From Protula sp. h YS-2021 (lineage: Eukaryota > Annelida > Polychaeta > Sabellida > Serpulidae): a stretch of DNA of 64,000 bases. Shown here one piece after another: positions 1 through 8,795 of this stretch (positions within the stretch are counted from its first letter, which is position 1; every line of letters begins with the position of its first letter). The stretch covers positions 47,298,228-47,362,227 of the forward strand of contig OX457029.1 in NCBI GenBank assembly GCA_949752745.1. The letters run 5' to 3'. The translations under genes were made by a program, and so were the position numbers. The notes beneath the pieces were generated by a model. That model did not search any database, had not been told where the DNA came from, and saw only the letters and a list, made by a program, of their open reading frames with translations.

Positions 1-251
1 TTGAGCAAGGCATACGTGGAGGAATAGCTGTGATGAAGTATGCGAAAGCAAATAACCCCTACGTAGCAGATGACAATTCTGAGATACCAAACAACTACCT
101 GATGTACTTCGACGCAAACAACTTGTATGGCTGGGCCATGTCACAAAGCATGCCACAAAGAGGATTTATGTGGGTGAGCGAGCCAGAATCCATCGACTTT
201 ATGGATATACTGCCACCCAATGCTCTCCTGGTTGTAAAGATGGCGTTGTAA
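1..251 (+). pseudogene. DNA polymerase B (protein-primed, Polinton type), internal fragment cut by window edge
   Basis: The frame is open from base 3 to the stop at 249-251, so the gene continues off the left edge. The key visible motif is YFDANNLYGWAM (about bases 105-140), which matches the DxxxLYG motif A of the palm domain in protein-primed family B polymerases of Polintons and adintoviruses. Such polymerases replicate the linear element from a terminal protein. Only about 35 residues follow motif A, whereas the family continues for several hundred more, including the YxDTD metal-binding motif. The reading frame therefore ends by truncation near 230-251, where a short GTAAAGATG motif recurs. 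It faces the minus-strand genes to its right. Family assignment is strong; loss of function is inferred from the truncation. Confidence 0.85.
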
Positions 252-265
252 AGATGTAAAGATGG

Positions 266-352
266 TCACTGGTCAATGGAAAACACACCTTGAAACAAGT
301 CTTTTGTCTTGGCGTCATGGGATAGTATGGCTTCTATCTGCTTCGTGTTCAT
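266..352 (-). pseudogene. N-terminal remnant of the Polinton adenain-like cysteine protease
   Basis: A 28-codon minus-strand ORF starts at ATG 350-352 and stops at 266-268. Its first residues (MNTKQIEAIL...) and its position directly downstream of the major capsid gene match the start of the Ulp1/adenain-type maturation protease that follows the capsid gene in many Polintons. The catalytic His/Asp/Cys part is absent, because the sequence runs into the polymerase fragment. The ORF is short and the assignment depends on context and recalled family N-termini, so it is tentative. The start codon overlaps the decayed tail of the capsid gene. Confidence 0.5.
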
Positions 353-1719
353 GACTGGTAGTCAAATTGAATGCTACGATTGCACTTATTTCAACCATGT
401 TATCAAATTCAGCCTACACTATAACATTGACTGTATTTTGCAAGACACCAGCAAAATTTATTTCTAGTCGCAAATTCCCATGTTTGATAAGGGCATAATG
501 ATCATTACCATCATAACAGGTGTTAAGTCAAAAGAAAATAAAGCATAACCTCTAGGCCAATCTTTCCGTTTTATAATGGAACTTTTCTCACCATTCGATC
601 TATCAGAAGATTTGTAAAGAGTTTCAAAAGCGCCAAGATATTTGCCTCGATTTATGTCAAGCTTGAGAGGTTTGGATAGGACTGGTTCACCATCCGTGTA
701 AAGTTGCATAAAGTTAAGATGAAAATGATCAAAATTGTATGGATTTCTCAATACTGTTCCAGCAAAGGCTTCATTATGAACCAGTCCAATGACAATACGT
801 TTTGGTAATTGGCCTAAAAAGATGTTATCTTTCACAAAAGATTGAAATCCAGCTGGAAAAGCTAAAATTTTACATTGTTTTCTAGTAATAATAAACTTAG
901 CAGGAGTTTTCATCAATGCATCTGCATGCCCTAACTGAATACCTGGACTAACCCTCACTTTGCGAATGGTTAAAACGCATCTCTCACTTCTACTTTAAAA
1001 CCATTATTTGCAACCATTAATACATATTCATCTTTTTGTCTATGTAAACGTAATTTAATACTAATACCATTTGGAAGATAGCAATCTTGCTCAAACAAAT
1101 CTACCCTTAAACCGCCTGTAAGCGTGAACTCACGGCTTAGACGTGTATACAAATAACGATTATGTAAACCATTATTTCCTGCTTGAGCTAGATCAACACC
1201 CTCAACATTTACACGAAAACCTGATACATATCTTTCATGATTAGCTCTTTTCACCTCATGAGTATTCTTTGACCCGGCAGTATCTTTATAGATGAGACGC
1301 ATAGAGCGCTCAGAATGGAGACTTTCTTCCGAGTGATGAATGAGATGAGATATGATACTGGTGTATCCATGTGTACTGTTACTATGTTATACCAATCGAT
1401 CATTTAGAAACAATTCCATATTGGACCATAACCCATTAAACAAATCATTGATACATGATACGTTATCATCTACACCACATGGTGTTCCATCAGCCTTTAC
1501 AATAGCGCATGCAATATGAAGTTTACTATTCTTTAAATCTAGATATTCTTCTGTACTCGCAGGAATATAGAATTCTATTGGAGTGCCCTCTCCAATGGTA
1601 GTCAGTGGTTGATAGTCTACATTATAACTTTTTTCTACAGCAGTTTGCCTTGGTGGTATGCGAAACCATTCTAATGGAGAAAGACTACATTCACAAGAAT
1701 GATTATGAATTAAAGACAT
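315..1719 (-). pseudogene. Polinton/adintovirus major capsid protein (double jelly-roll), broken
   Basis: The start is ATG 1717-1719, two bases after the pX-like gene stop. The N-terminal part contains the typical run LEWFRIPPRQTAVEKS and NDLFNGLWSNMELFLNDRLV. These belong to the double jelly-roll hexon family often annotated in invertebrates as F54H12.2-like. An in-frame TAA at 1387-1389 interrupts the protein, and the same frame then continues to 970. A frameshift near 960-970 moves the frame to the segment ending at 464. A second shift near 500-520 leads into a third frame with a further TAG, ending about 315. Original length would be about 460 residues, close to the family norm. The family role is to form the icosahedral capsid shell; this copy cannot make it. 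Confidence 0.85.
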
Positions 1720-1721
1720 GT

Positions 1722-2078
1722 TTAAAAAATATCTTTCTTATATTTTGTTGATGTTATCCGTTTAGCTGCCTTTCGCCTTCTGACACGTTGTGCTGGTTGT
1801 GCTCTCTTTTGTCCTCCTAACATATTACCAATCACACGTTGCGCTACTCGGCCTGTAACATCTTTCGCGACATCTTTTACAGCCTTCTTAAGATGTGGTG
1901 CAACGATTTTAGCCCCTGGCTTAAGCAGTGGAATAGCTTTGCGAGCCAGTAATCCCAATATTGAACCAATACCATCTCCATATTGTATTCGCGCTCCTTT
2001 AAATCCTGGTAATTCCCCACCCACTTGATAAAGAAAATGGTTGCGATATGTAGATGGATCGCGTGTATATGCCTTCAT
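1722..2078 (-). CDS. pX/VI-like small core or membrane-active protein of Polinton
   Basis: An intact 118-codon ORF with ATG at 2076-2078, which overlaps the penton stop as ATGA (2075-2078). Residues ~25-60 form a hydrophobic, glycine-rich helix-like stretch (GDGIGSILGLLARKAIPLL), followed by an alternating basic region and a C-terminal Arg/Lys-rich tail (QRVRRRKAAKR). This composition resembles adenovirus pX/VI-type minor core proteins, which bind DNA or disrupt membranes, and which sit beside penton and hexon in Polintons and adintoviruses. It lies between the penton and major capsid genes. The ORF is unbroken, but its neighbours are broken, so expression is doubtful. The pX/VI name rests on composition and context. 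Confidence 0.6.
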   Translation of the reverse strand: MKAYTRDPSTYRNHFLYQVGGELPGFKGARIQYGDGIGSILGLLARKAIPLLKPGAKIVAPHLKKAVKDVAKDVTGRVAQRVIGNMLGGQKRAQPAQRVRRRKAAKRITSTKYKKDIF

Positions 2079-2890
2079 AATTCTTTTGATCGGAAATTAA
2101 GTTTACATATCACTTTCCCAGCTTGAAATGATACATTATGACCTATCGTATCAAATTTGGATGTGTTTACAGGGACGTAATGAGGTTCTTCATAAGTTTT
2201 CATAATAATATCACCATCATCCCCTTTAATGGGAACAGAACGTAGTAAAGGAACATAATAATCTCCAACTACTTGTGGCTCACAAATACTACAGTACAGA
2301 TAAAGTGTATAAAATCCATGTTTCAAATCTGATTGATGTTCAGCAGGACCGAATTCTTTATACCATTTATCTGGCATAAATCCTAAAATCTAGCTAATCC
2401 AGAAGAAAAGACAATATCATAATCATCTCTCAAAATAAGATAAACTCTTCGACTACTTTTATCATACTTTAACTGAATAGGGCTTGCATTAATAGATTTT
2501 TGTAATTCTTCATTTATTGCACTACATATTTCAGGTATGGATCTGTAGTAACCATATGGAATGGTAACTGCATAAAATACTTGTAATGATGATCGATAAT
2601 GAAGAGTATAGTCTATTCCTGGCCTCATTGTCGTCCATGTGTGTAGGTATTGAATTTCAGCTAAGGCTAAAATACTTCTAATGGTGATCGATAATGAAGA
2701 GTATAGTTTATTCCTGGCCTCATTGTCGTCCATGTGTGTAGGTATTGAATTTCAGCTAAGGCTACTTCATATTTTCCTTTCAAATATAATGTACAGGTAA
2801 ACGAATTTGATAAGTAGAAGCCTTATTAGTAGGATAATAGTTAATACCAGCATTGCTGGGTAAAGTAATGTAAAAACTTGTTGACTCCAT
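2075..2890 (-). pseudogene. Polinton penton (minor capsid) protein, broken by a tandem duplication and frameshifts
   Basis: ATG lies at 2888-2890. The first 36 codons end at TGA 2780-2782 because of a frameshift. The C-terminal section (2075-2377) has the typical jelly-roll strand pattern with VVGDYYVPLLRSVPIKGDDG and ends with a GKVICKLNF strand. This is the single jelly-roll penton family that forms capsid vertices in Polintons and adintoviruses. A 79-bp segment is present twice (2591-2669 and 2686-2764) at a 95-bp offset, which is not a multiple of three. Another frame change lies near 2380. The stop overlaps the pX-like start by ATGA. Intact homologues are around 270 residues, consistent with this span. 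Confidence 0.75.
2591..2764. repeat. 79-bp tandem duplication inside the penton gene
   Basis: Bases 2591-2669 and 2686-2764 are nearly identical, differing for example at GTCTATT versus GTTTATT. A 16-bp spacer separates them. The 95-bp offset shifts the reading frame, so the duplication itself disables the penton gene. The near identity suggests it is younger than the other decay in the element. Confidence 0.95.
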
Positions 2891-3059
2891 AATGATTAAA
2901 TCGTTTGTGTGATGTAGAAAGAATAGTTGTGTCTATACATTACTTTATGTTTGACACTCGTCATCTACATTGCTGTCTACATTGTTGTCTAAATTGCTAT
3001 GTACATGATCTACATTGGTATCTGCTACTTCTCCTTGACAACATGCACTGACACACCTA

Positions 3060-3591
3060 AGTGTTACAGGAATAGTATTTTTATTTCCATTTTCTTTACA
3101 ACAACACCATAACTCTTTAATCCATGGTAAAAAGTTTTCCATCCTTCTGGAAACAACCTTTGTTGACGTTGATGTATCTCTTTTGTAATATCTTCACGAG
3201 TTGTCTTTTTGCCAAAAAACAGTTTTTGGAATATTAGCGTCTACAATTTCCTCAATAAACTGCTTCCAACCATGTGGTGTTCCAACCACGTCGTCTAGAA
3301 GTTGTGTTAGTTTTACATGATAAATAGGTTGAAAATGCTTAGAAACTGTTGGGACTTTTCTGATTTTTCTGCATTGGATGATGCAACAGACTTTTGTCGT
3401 TGTTGTTGCGACTGAATTGTTCGTAAATGACGGCAAAGAACTTGAGACATTTCTATTGCCTTTTCACGAGTTCGTTTCCCACGTAAAAGTTTATTCACTT
3501 TCGTTTTGATTTCACCATCTTTTCCCTTCTTTTCTAAGAACATTTCATATTCATATTCAGGAATGAGGACCATTTTCATAGTATGTTTCAT
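3060..3591 (-). pseudogene. Polinton conserved protein of unknown function (charged N-terminus, GWK-F motif), broken
   Basis: ATG at 3589-3591 opens a charged segment (MVLIPEYEYEMFLEKKGKDG...) with Lys/Arg/Gln-rich helices. The frame then changes near 3330-3350 into a stretch with TPHGWKQFIEEIVDANIPKT, and again near 3190 into one with FPEGWKTFYHGLKSYG. A GWK-x-F unit is therefore seen twice. Invertebrate Polintons commonly carry a protein with a C-terminal GW-x-x-F motif between the ATPase and capsid genes. I know of no assigned function. The exact 3' limit is uncertain. Confidence 0.5.
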
Positions 3592-3617
3592 TTTAACAGC
3601 AACTGAGCTAACAAGGG

Positions 3618-3914
3618 TTATGCAAATTTAGCAATAGCTCCAATAAATCCTCCTTTCTGATTAACCAACTTCCTTTTTCTTCGAAGTGATATCTTCTTAT
3701 CTGCCAGTGTACGTAGGGTATGACGTTCACGCTTGAATTGCTTATACCTTTTTGAGCTTAACGATAAATGTCCTCGCAATATATTCAAATAAATTTCAAA
3801 CAAGTTAGTTATTTCCTCCTTAGTAGCTTGTTGTAACAAGGATTTACGTCGTTTAAGCCCGCTGCGTGCGAACAAGTGAAGAAAAGGTTGATTCGCTTGA
3901 ATACGTTTAGACAT
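3618..3914 (-). CDS. Small basic Polinton protein, probable DNA-binding core protein
   Basis: An intact 98-codon ORF with ATG at 3912-3914. It overlaps the end of the packaging ATPase, whose stop is 3907-3909, by 8 bases. The middle holds a helical segment (EEITNLFEIYLNILRGHL) and the second half is very rich in Lys and Arg (RRKRKLVNQKGGFIGAIAKF), ending with a short hydrophobic glycine-containing tail. Similar small basic proteins sit beside the ATPase in many Polintons, and are plausible virion DNA-condensing proteins. Function is inferred from charge and location only. Confidence 0.5.
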   Translation of the reverse strand: MSKRIQANQPFLHLFARSGLKRRKSLLQQATKEEITNLFEIYLNILRGHLSLSSKRYKQFKRERHTLRTLADKKISLRRKRKLVNQKGGFIGAIAKFA

Positions 3915-4563
3915 CTTGGCTGCGAATGGTCAAGTGACTTGGTTCTTGTTCATACGCTACTTTATCAACATATACGTAATGTGTATCTTTTGGTAAAATG
4001 CCTGTACGAATACGTAGTTGATCATTCGTTTTCGGCTTCAGATCAATGAATAAATAGCCATGTGGTTTGCTAGTAGCATCTTGATAGGCTTCTGTGAGAA
4101 ATTGAGATTTTCCAGGATACATTTGTCGCGCTAATGTACTTATTTGTTGACTGTCTCTAGGATTTTTAAACAGAATGATGTAATGTGTATTCAAACTAAT
4201 ATTTCGCATTTCTCTACCATGATGGAACAAATTATGCACAATAAAAATAATGCTTAGATTTTGATGACTGCTGCCAACACTAAAGAGACGTGTCATACGC
4301 TCATCTCTATCATTTAGTCATTAAGTCATCAATGATGAGTATGTTTGGTTTTTTCGGGTTAAAGCGCTCTTCAATGGCATCTGGAATGCCTTTGTAAAAT
4401 TCAACACCTTTCATTCCCTTGTACAAAGGCTGATCTGCTGTATAGAGCCATAAAATGGTTTTGGAGAGGGTTTAATTAACTTTTGTTCTAGAATTTCTCT
4501 AACTAGAGAAGTTTTACCACTGCATGTAGTTCCAGAGACCAAACATGTGAATGGATGCTTCAT
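3907..4563 (-). pseudogene. A32/FtsK-HerA-like genome packaging ATPase, broken
   Basis: The likely start is ATG 4561-4563, overlapping the integrase stop as ATGA. Walker A (SGTTCSGKTS) lies at about 4500-4535. Walker B (PNILIIDDLM) lies near 4325-4360 in a different frame. A third segment, 4296-3907, contains HNLFHHGREMRNISLNTHYI followed by FKNPRD, a pattern typical of A32-like packaging ATPases. Frame changes near 4411-4430 and 4300-4320 break it. The family role is ATP-driven pumping of viral DNA into capsids. Total length (~215 residues) fits Polinton ATPases. Confidence 0.85.
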
Positions 4564-5653
4564 TTTCGAATATCTGTTACTTTCACCCAACTGTTTAACT
4601 TCTTTGGCCAATCTAACCACTTCACAAATAATTCTTTAACACCTCGCCTTCTTCGTGTTTTCAAAACCTTTTCAATTCTGCAGACAGATTCAATATCTTT
4701 TGTCACTTTCTGAAGTTCTTCTTCATAGAAATGTCCATCAATATCTTCATCCAAAAAGTCTTTCACACGATACAATTGTATTCCTTGCTTCTTACAACGA
4801 TGTGTGATAGTGAAGACTTCTTGCGTTCACTTTATATTATAATCCCGTTGCAATACATATTTCATGTGGGAAATGCGAACCTGATCACCAATTTTAAATT
4901 TGTAGGGTTTTTCTTCTTCTTTGGTTTCAATTTTCAATTTGTCTACATACATATACTTCCACACTTTCGATTCGTTGTCTTTACGAATATCTGCAGGAGC
5001 ATACTTATTAGGGAGGGAGCCATGAGGTCTATGGTTGTAATTGTACACTAAGTCTGGAAGGATGTCCATATAGCGATAAGTTTGATTATGTAGGAAATAT
5101 CGATACATCATTCCCTTTAGAGTACGAATGACTCTTTCAGCAAAGTTGGCTTTGTTTTCATTCTTTTTTGTATAGGCATGTATTCCCTCCTTCTTCAAAA
5201 ATGCTTTTAACCATCTGTTTTTAAATTCAGTTCCTTTATCTGACCTTAGAGTTCGTGATCTTCGTTTTGCTTCATGAAATATATTTTGAAAGGCATCTAT
5301 GACGCTGGTATGTGATTTATTAGGTATTGGCTTCACCCACAAATATTTGGAAAACACATCAAGGACAACCAATAAAAAGCGGATGTCATCATTATAGGGA
5401 GCTATGTTTCCCATGTCAGCTAAATCAATATCCCACATGTCATCAACACCACGTGTAATGACACGTTGCCTTTTAAACCTGTATTTTACAGGTTGTAGTA
5501 AACTGAAGGCATCTTGATCCTGTAACCATTTCTTCACTTGGGAATGAGTGACTGGTTGATCATGTTTTTTTTAATGTATGATAAAATTTGTAAGGACCAG
5601 AGTTGACCAGGTTTAAAGTAAATATTGGTTAAGTAGTCTTTCCACGTCGACAT
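4560..5653 (-). pseudogene. Retroviral-type (DDE) integrase with C-terminal chromodomain, Polinton
   Basis: The likely start is ATG 5651-5653, with a frame change near 5540-5570. The catalytic core (5537-4827) shows the three acidic residues in context: WDIDLADM, LRSDKGTEF and NFAERVIRTLK, matching the D,D-35-E rve core. After another frame change near 4775-4830, a chromodomain-like end follows (RIEKVLKTRRRRGVKELFVKW, cut here to its core), with the WLDWP...NSW aromatic pattern that normally reads histone tails. Integrases of this type insert Polintons with 6-bp target duplications. Length (~360 residues) is normal for the family. The gene is broken by at least two frame changes. Confidence 0.9.
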
Positions 5654-5748
5654 ATTAACACTAAATGATTAACACTTGTCAACATATCTTACATTTTATT
5701 GTGTCTTACAACTCATTCAACATGTTTTTATAACTCAATCAACATATC

Positions 5749-6090
5749 TTACAAATCAAGTATTGATACAATGATGTAAATAATTGGAGCCCATTGATCT
5801 TCAATGAACAGTAACAAACTACTTAATTCATCTAATGTGATAGCATCTACACCATATTTTTCACAAGGGTGATTTGCATTATCTAAGACTTTATCTAAAT
5901 GAATGTAATATTTAGCTTCATTCCAACATATATAGACACATGCAGAATGACAAGTATGTTCTGAACACTCTTCATTTTTACAAGCAGGACATACTAAACA
6001 TGAAAACTTTTTTACAGCTAATAACATTTCTTCACAAAATTTTTTTGCATAATATATTGTCTCAATGTAATGTCTGTCATTATACTGCAA
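5749..6090 (-). CDS. Cys-rich Polinton accessory ORF, unknown function
   Basis: An open frame of 113 codons without an obvious ATG (it opens with TTG at 6088-6090). It overlaps the preceding ORF by 11 bases. A dense Cys/His cluster (CLVCPACKNEECSEHTCHS...) around residues 31-49 suggests zinc binding. A hydrophobic C-terminal tail ends the ORF. It lies just upstream of the integrase in the same direction. I do not recognise a family. The absence of ATG suggests either a lost start or a frameshifted continuation of the ORF to its right. Confidence 0.4.
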   Translation of the reverse strand: MQYNDRHYIETIYYAKKFCEEMLLAVKKFSCLVCPACKNEECSEHTCHSACVYICWNEAKYYIHLDKVLDNANHPCEKYGVDAITLDELSSLLLFIEDQWAPIIYIIVSILDL

Positions 6091-6409
6091 TGTAGATTAA
6101 CCACCCTCTCACTTCATGAAACAGTCTTGGATCAAATCGAGCAAAGTGATATGCTGCTTCCACATGAAACTCTTCAGCTCCGTCAATGTTTGAAAGCACA
6201 CACTCTTTGATGAAATCCTCGCGTAAGTTTGGTACGCTCAATCCAAAACGCGCCAGTTTACTTATCATGTAGTTCACATACGTCTCCTTGAAACACGTTT
6301 CTACATCTATCTTTGTTTTACATATCCATATCACACGTCTGCACACTTTGACGGCTGGCAAGCAAAAGACTCTCGGTCTTACTCTGCATATACTGTTAGT
6401 GAGCTGCAC
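6080..6409 (-). CDS. Polinton accessory ORF, paralogue of the ORF at 7083-7466
   Basis: The open frame starts with GTG at 6407-6409; no good ATG is visible before the conserved part. From residue ~37 it reads CFKETYVNYMISKLARFG, then FIKECVLSN and HVEAAYHFARFD. The ORF at 7083-7466 has the same order: VFKVNYVDYVFSKLPAF, FIRSLLREC and DIDSAFIRAN. The two are therefore diverged copies of one alpha-helical protein. I know of no function. It overlaps both flanking ORFs by a few bases, in keeping with viral packing. Confidence 0.4.
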   Translation of the reverse strand: MQLTNSICRVRPRVFCLPAVKVCRRVIWICKTKIDVETCFKETYVNYMISKLARFGLSVPNLREDFIKECVLSNIDGAEEFHVEAAYHFARFDPRLFHEVRGWLIYIAV

Positions 6410-7009
6410 TGGTTGCAGAAGTTGTCTGGTTCACACAACTTCCAGTTGTACTTGTGACAGTGACAATCATAATCCTCAGCATATCCGTAAGCACCACAAT
6501 ATTCACAGGCAAGTCCAAGTTGATTTTGCACGTCCATATTCTCCAATAGAACTTCAGCCGGTCTTTTCTTGGATAGCTTTGACACTTTCATTCGATTGCC
6601 CTTTTGCAGCTTCAAAGGAGTTTTCTTGCCATGACATTCCGTACATGGCTCAGGTGTGACGAATAAGACTGAGTTGATGTTATCCATTTCCTGAAGCAAT
6701 GTCTCCCATTCACCATCATTCATGTTGATGTAACGCGTATATTCTTTCCCTTCAAACAGTGATGTTTGCACAAAACTCACATAGCGCATATCCAAGTATG
6801 AAATGACTTCAAGCCACTTCGTTTGCGTTAAGTACAGTTTGAAGCTAATGTTGCGTAAATTTTTTAATCCCTCACACAATCTTCCACAAGGATGGTGCTA
6901 AAGCAAGCCATCTCTCTCCACGTTCGATTCGAAGAAATGGTCCAAATTGTCCATGCTCCACAGTAATGGTTTAGTTTGCATTAATTTTAAAGCTGCTTGT
7001 CTTCTCCAT
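6379..7009 (-). pseudogene. Polinton accessory protein with PC4-like N-terminal repeats and zinc-binding Cys clusters, broken
   Basis: A likely ATG lies at 7007-7009. The first part shows GPFLRIERGERWLAL and is interrupted by stops at about 6970 and 6880. The open part (6879-6379) continues with FKLYLTQTKWLEVISYLD and TRYINMNDGEWETLLQEM. These short beta-strand plus [Y/L]-L-x-x-x-x-W-x-x-L repeats look like the PC4/p15 single-strand DNA-binding fold, which is a tentative reading. The C-terminal half has CTECHGKK, CEYCG, CHCH and CNQC pairs, suggesting zinc binding. Role in replication or transcription of the element is a guess. A fold search with HHpred would decide. Confidence 0.4.
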
Positions 7010-7082
7010 GGCTGTGCATTGAATGATGACTTCACTTCACCTTTCTCCTTTTATACCATTAAAAATTGCAGAGTCAGCTTTC

Positions 7083-7466
7083 TTATAGTTCTTCAAACAT
7101 CTTACGAAGTTTTGAATTCACTTCAACTCGTCCATTGTTGAATCGAACAAGTTCTGGTGTATTCGTCGTCAATGGAACGTCATCATCATAATGTAAAATA
7201 ATTCTAGCAGCTACAACTAGCATGAGTTCAGCGGCCAAAGTTGTATTCGCGCGGATAAATGCTGAATCAATGTCGTAAGTTGATGGTAAAAGTAGTTCTT
7301 CACATTCGCGTAGAAGTGAGCGGATGAAACAATCTCTTGAAATTGTCTTTCCAACAGCTTCCCAATGCTGATGCAAATTTTTCACTTGTAAAATCCAATC
7401 AGATTCAAAAGCAGGAAGCTTTGAAAACACATAGTCAACATAGTTCACTTTGAAGACGTCATCCAT
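7083..7466 (-). CDS. Polinton accessory ORF of unknown function (alpha-helical), intact
   Basis: I chose ATG 7464-7466 rather than the longer TTG-initiated frame that reaches 7523. It encodes 127 residues with predicted helices (DDVFKVNYVDYVFSKLPAF...; AELMLVVAARIILHYDDD). It is the rightmost and hence first gene of the minus-strand block. Its upstream region is the 120-bp tandem array, which may contain the element terminus and promoter. It is paralogous to the ORF at 6080-6409. I recognise no domain. Confidence 0.45.
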   Translation of the reverse strand: MDDVFKVNYVDYVFSKLPAFESDWILQVKNLHQHWEAVGKTISRDCFIRSLLRECEELLLPSTYDIDSAFIRANTTLAAELMLVVAARIILHYDDDVPLTTNTPELVRFNNGRVEVNSKLRKMFEEL

Positions 7467-7489
7467 GGTCTCTGCACATCGGTGAAGAA

Positions 7490-8085
7490 GTAATTCAAAT
7501 AAGTAGTATGCTAAAATGTTCAAACTTATTCTATATATTATATGTTGTTAAAAACTAAATTTGTTAAATTTGGTCTAGAACCAAAATTTTTACACTACCA
7601 TAACTTAGAACATTCAAATAAGTAGCATGCTAAAATGTTCAAACTTATTTTATACGTCATATGTTGTTAAAAACAAAATTTGTTAAAGTTGGTCTAGAAC
7701 CACCATTTTCCTACTACTATAACTTTAAAACATTCAAATAAGTAGTATGCTGAAATGTTCAAACTTATTCTATATATTATATGTTGTTAAAAACTAAATT
7801 TGTTAAAGTTGGTCTAGAACCACCATTTTTCCACTACTATAACTTTAGAACATTCGAATAAGTAGCATGCTAAAATGTTCAAACTTATTTTATACATCAT
7901 ATGTTATCAAAAACTAAATCTGTTAAAGTTGAACTACCATTTTCCTACTACTACAGCTTCAAAACATTTCAATAAGTAGTAAATTAAAAATGTTTAAACT
8001 TATTTTATACATTATATGTTTTCCAAAACTGCATTTGTTAACTGTGCTTTAGAAGTACCGTTTTCCCACTACTATAACATAAAAC
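7490..8085. repeat. Tandem array, five copies of a ~120-bp AT-rich unit
   Basis: The marker CAAACTTATT or its variant TAAACTTATT recurs at 7521, 7640, 7760, 7880 and ~7995, so the period is 119, 120, 120 and 115 bases. Each unit reads AAGTAG(T/C)ATGCTAAAATG..., then GGTCTAGAACCA, then a pyrimidine-rich TTTTCCTACTAC segment. The left copy overlaps the region just upstream of the ORF at 7083-7466. The last copy is more diverged and shorter. The array may form part of the terminal repeat of the Polinton, or may be an independent satellite. Confidence 0.9.
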
Positions 8086-8135
8086 ATAACATTAGACTTA
8101 AGGTAGGGAAAATCCCATTCCTTCTCAAATTTATT

Positions 8136-8285
8136 GATCGTTCCCATGCTCTGAACTAGTGCACTCTGAAATTTATTGATCGTTTCCACGCTCTGAACTA
8201 GTGCACTTTGAACTTTTTCGATCGTTCCCATGCTCTGAACTAGTGCACTCTGAAATTTATCGATCGTTTCTCACACTCTGAGACC
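8136..8285. repeat. Exact 42-bp tandem repeat, about 3.5 copies
   Basis: GATCG(A/T) units begin at 8136, 8178, 8220 and 8262, giving a period of exactly 42. The unit contains CATGCTCTGAACTAGTGCAC. The last copy degrades after GATCGTTTCTCAC. Open frames across it are a consequence of the multiple-of-three period and are not coding evidence. Confidence 0.9.
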
Positions 8286-8306
8286 TTTCATGTACTTATT
8301 CCTATG

Positions 8307-8417
<111 letters not shown>

Positions 8418-8502
8418 CGCTTATTGTAATGGAAGCATTGAAATATGACTACTTAAATATTATCAGTGAAAATAGACATAGAAATATGGCTATTGTGTTA
8501 AA

Positions 8503-8760
8503 AAAGTGATGTCACAGAGTCACATAATGTCACAGAGTCACATAATGTCACAGAGTCACAGAGTGTTACATATTGTCACATGATGTCACATAATGTCAGA
8601 TAATGTTACATGATGTCACAGAGTCGCATAATGTTACATAATGTTACATAATGTTACATAATGTTACAGAGTCACATAAAGTCACAGTGTCACATGATGT
8701 CACATAATGTCACATAATGTTACATAGTCACATAATGTTATATGATGTTACATAGTCACA
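8503..8760. repeat. GTCACATAAT-type short tandem repeat, with an outlier block at 8930-9005
   Basis: Imperfect units of about 10-11 bases (GTCACATAAT, GTCACAGA, GTTACATAAT) fill this stretch. The same motif resumes at 8930-9005, so the tRNA-like sequence at 8796-8868 sits inside the repeat. Confidence 0.85.
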
Positions 8761-8795
8761 AAAGTAAACAAAAAAAAAAAACAAAAAAAAAAATT

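Noticed and set aside
4731..5051. Plus-strand hydrophobic ORF
   Set aside because: It lies opposite the integrase, whose DDE motifs are on the minus strand.
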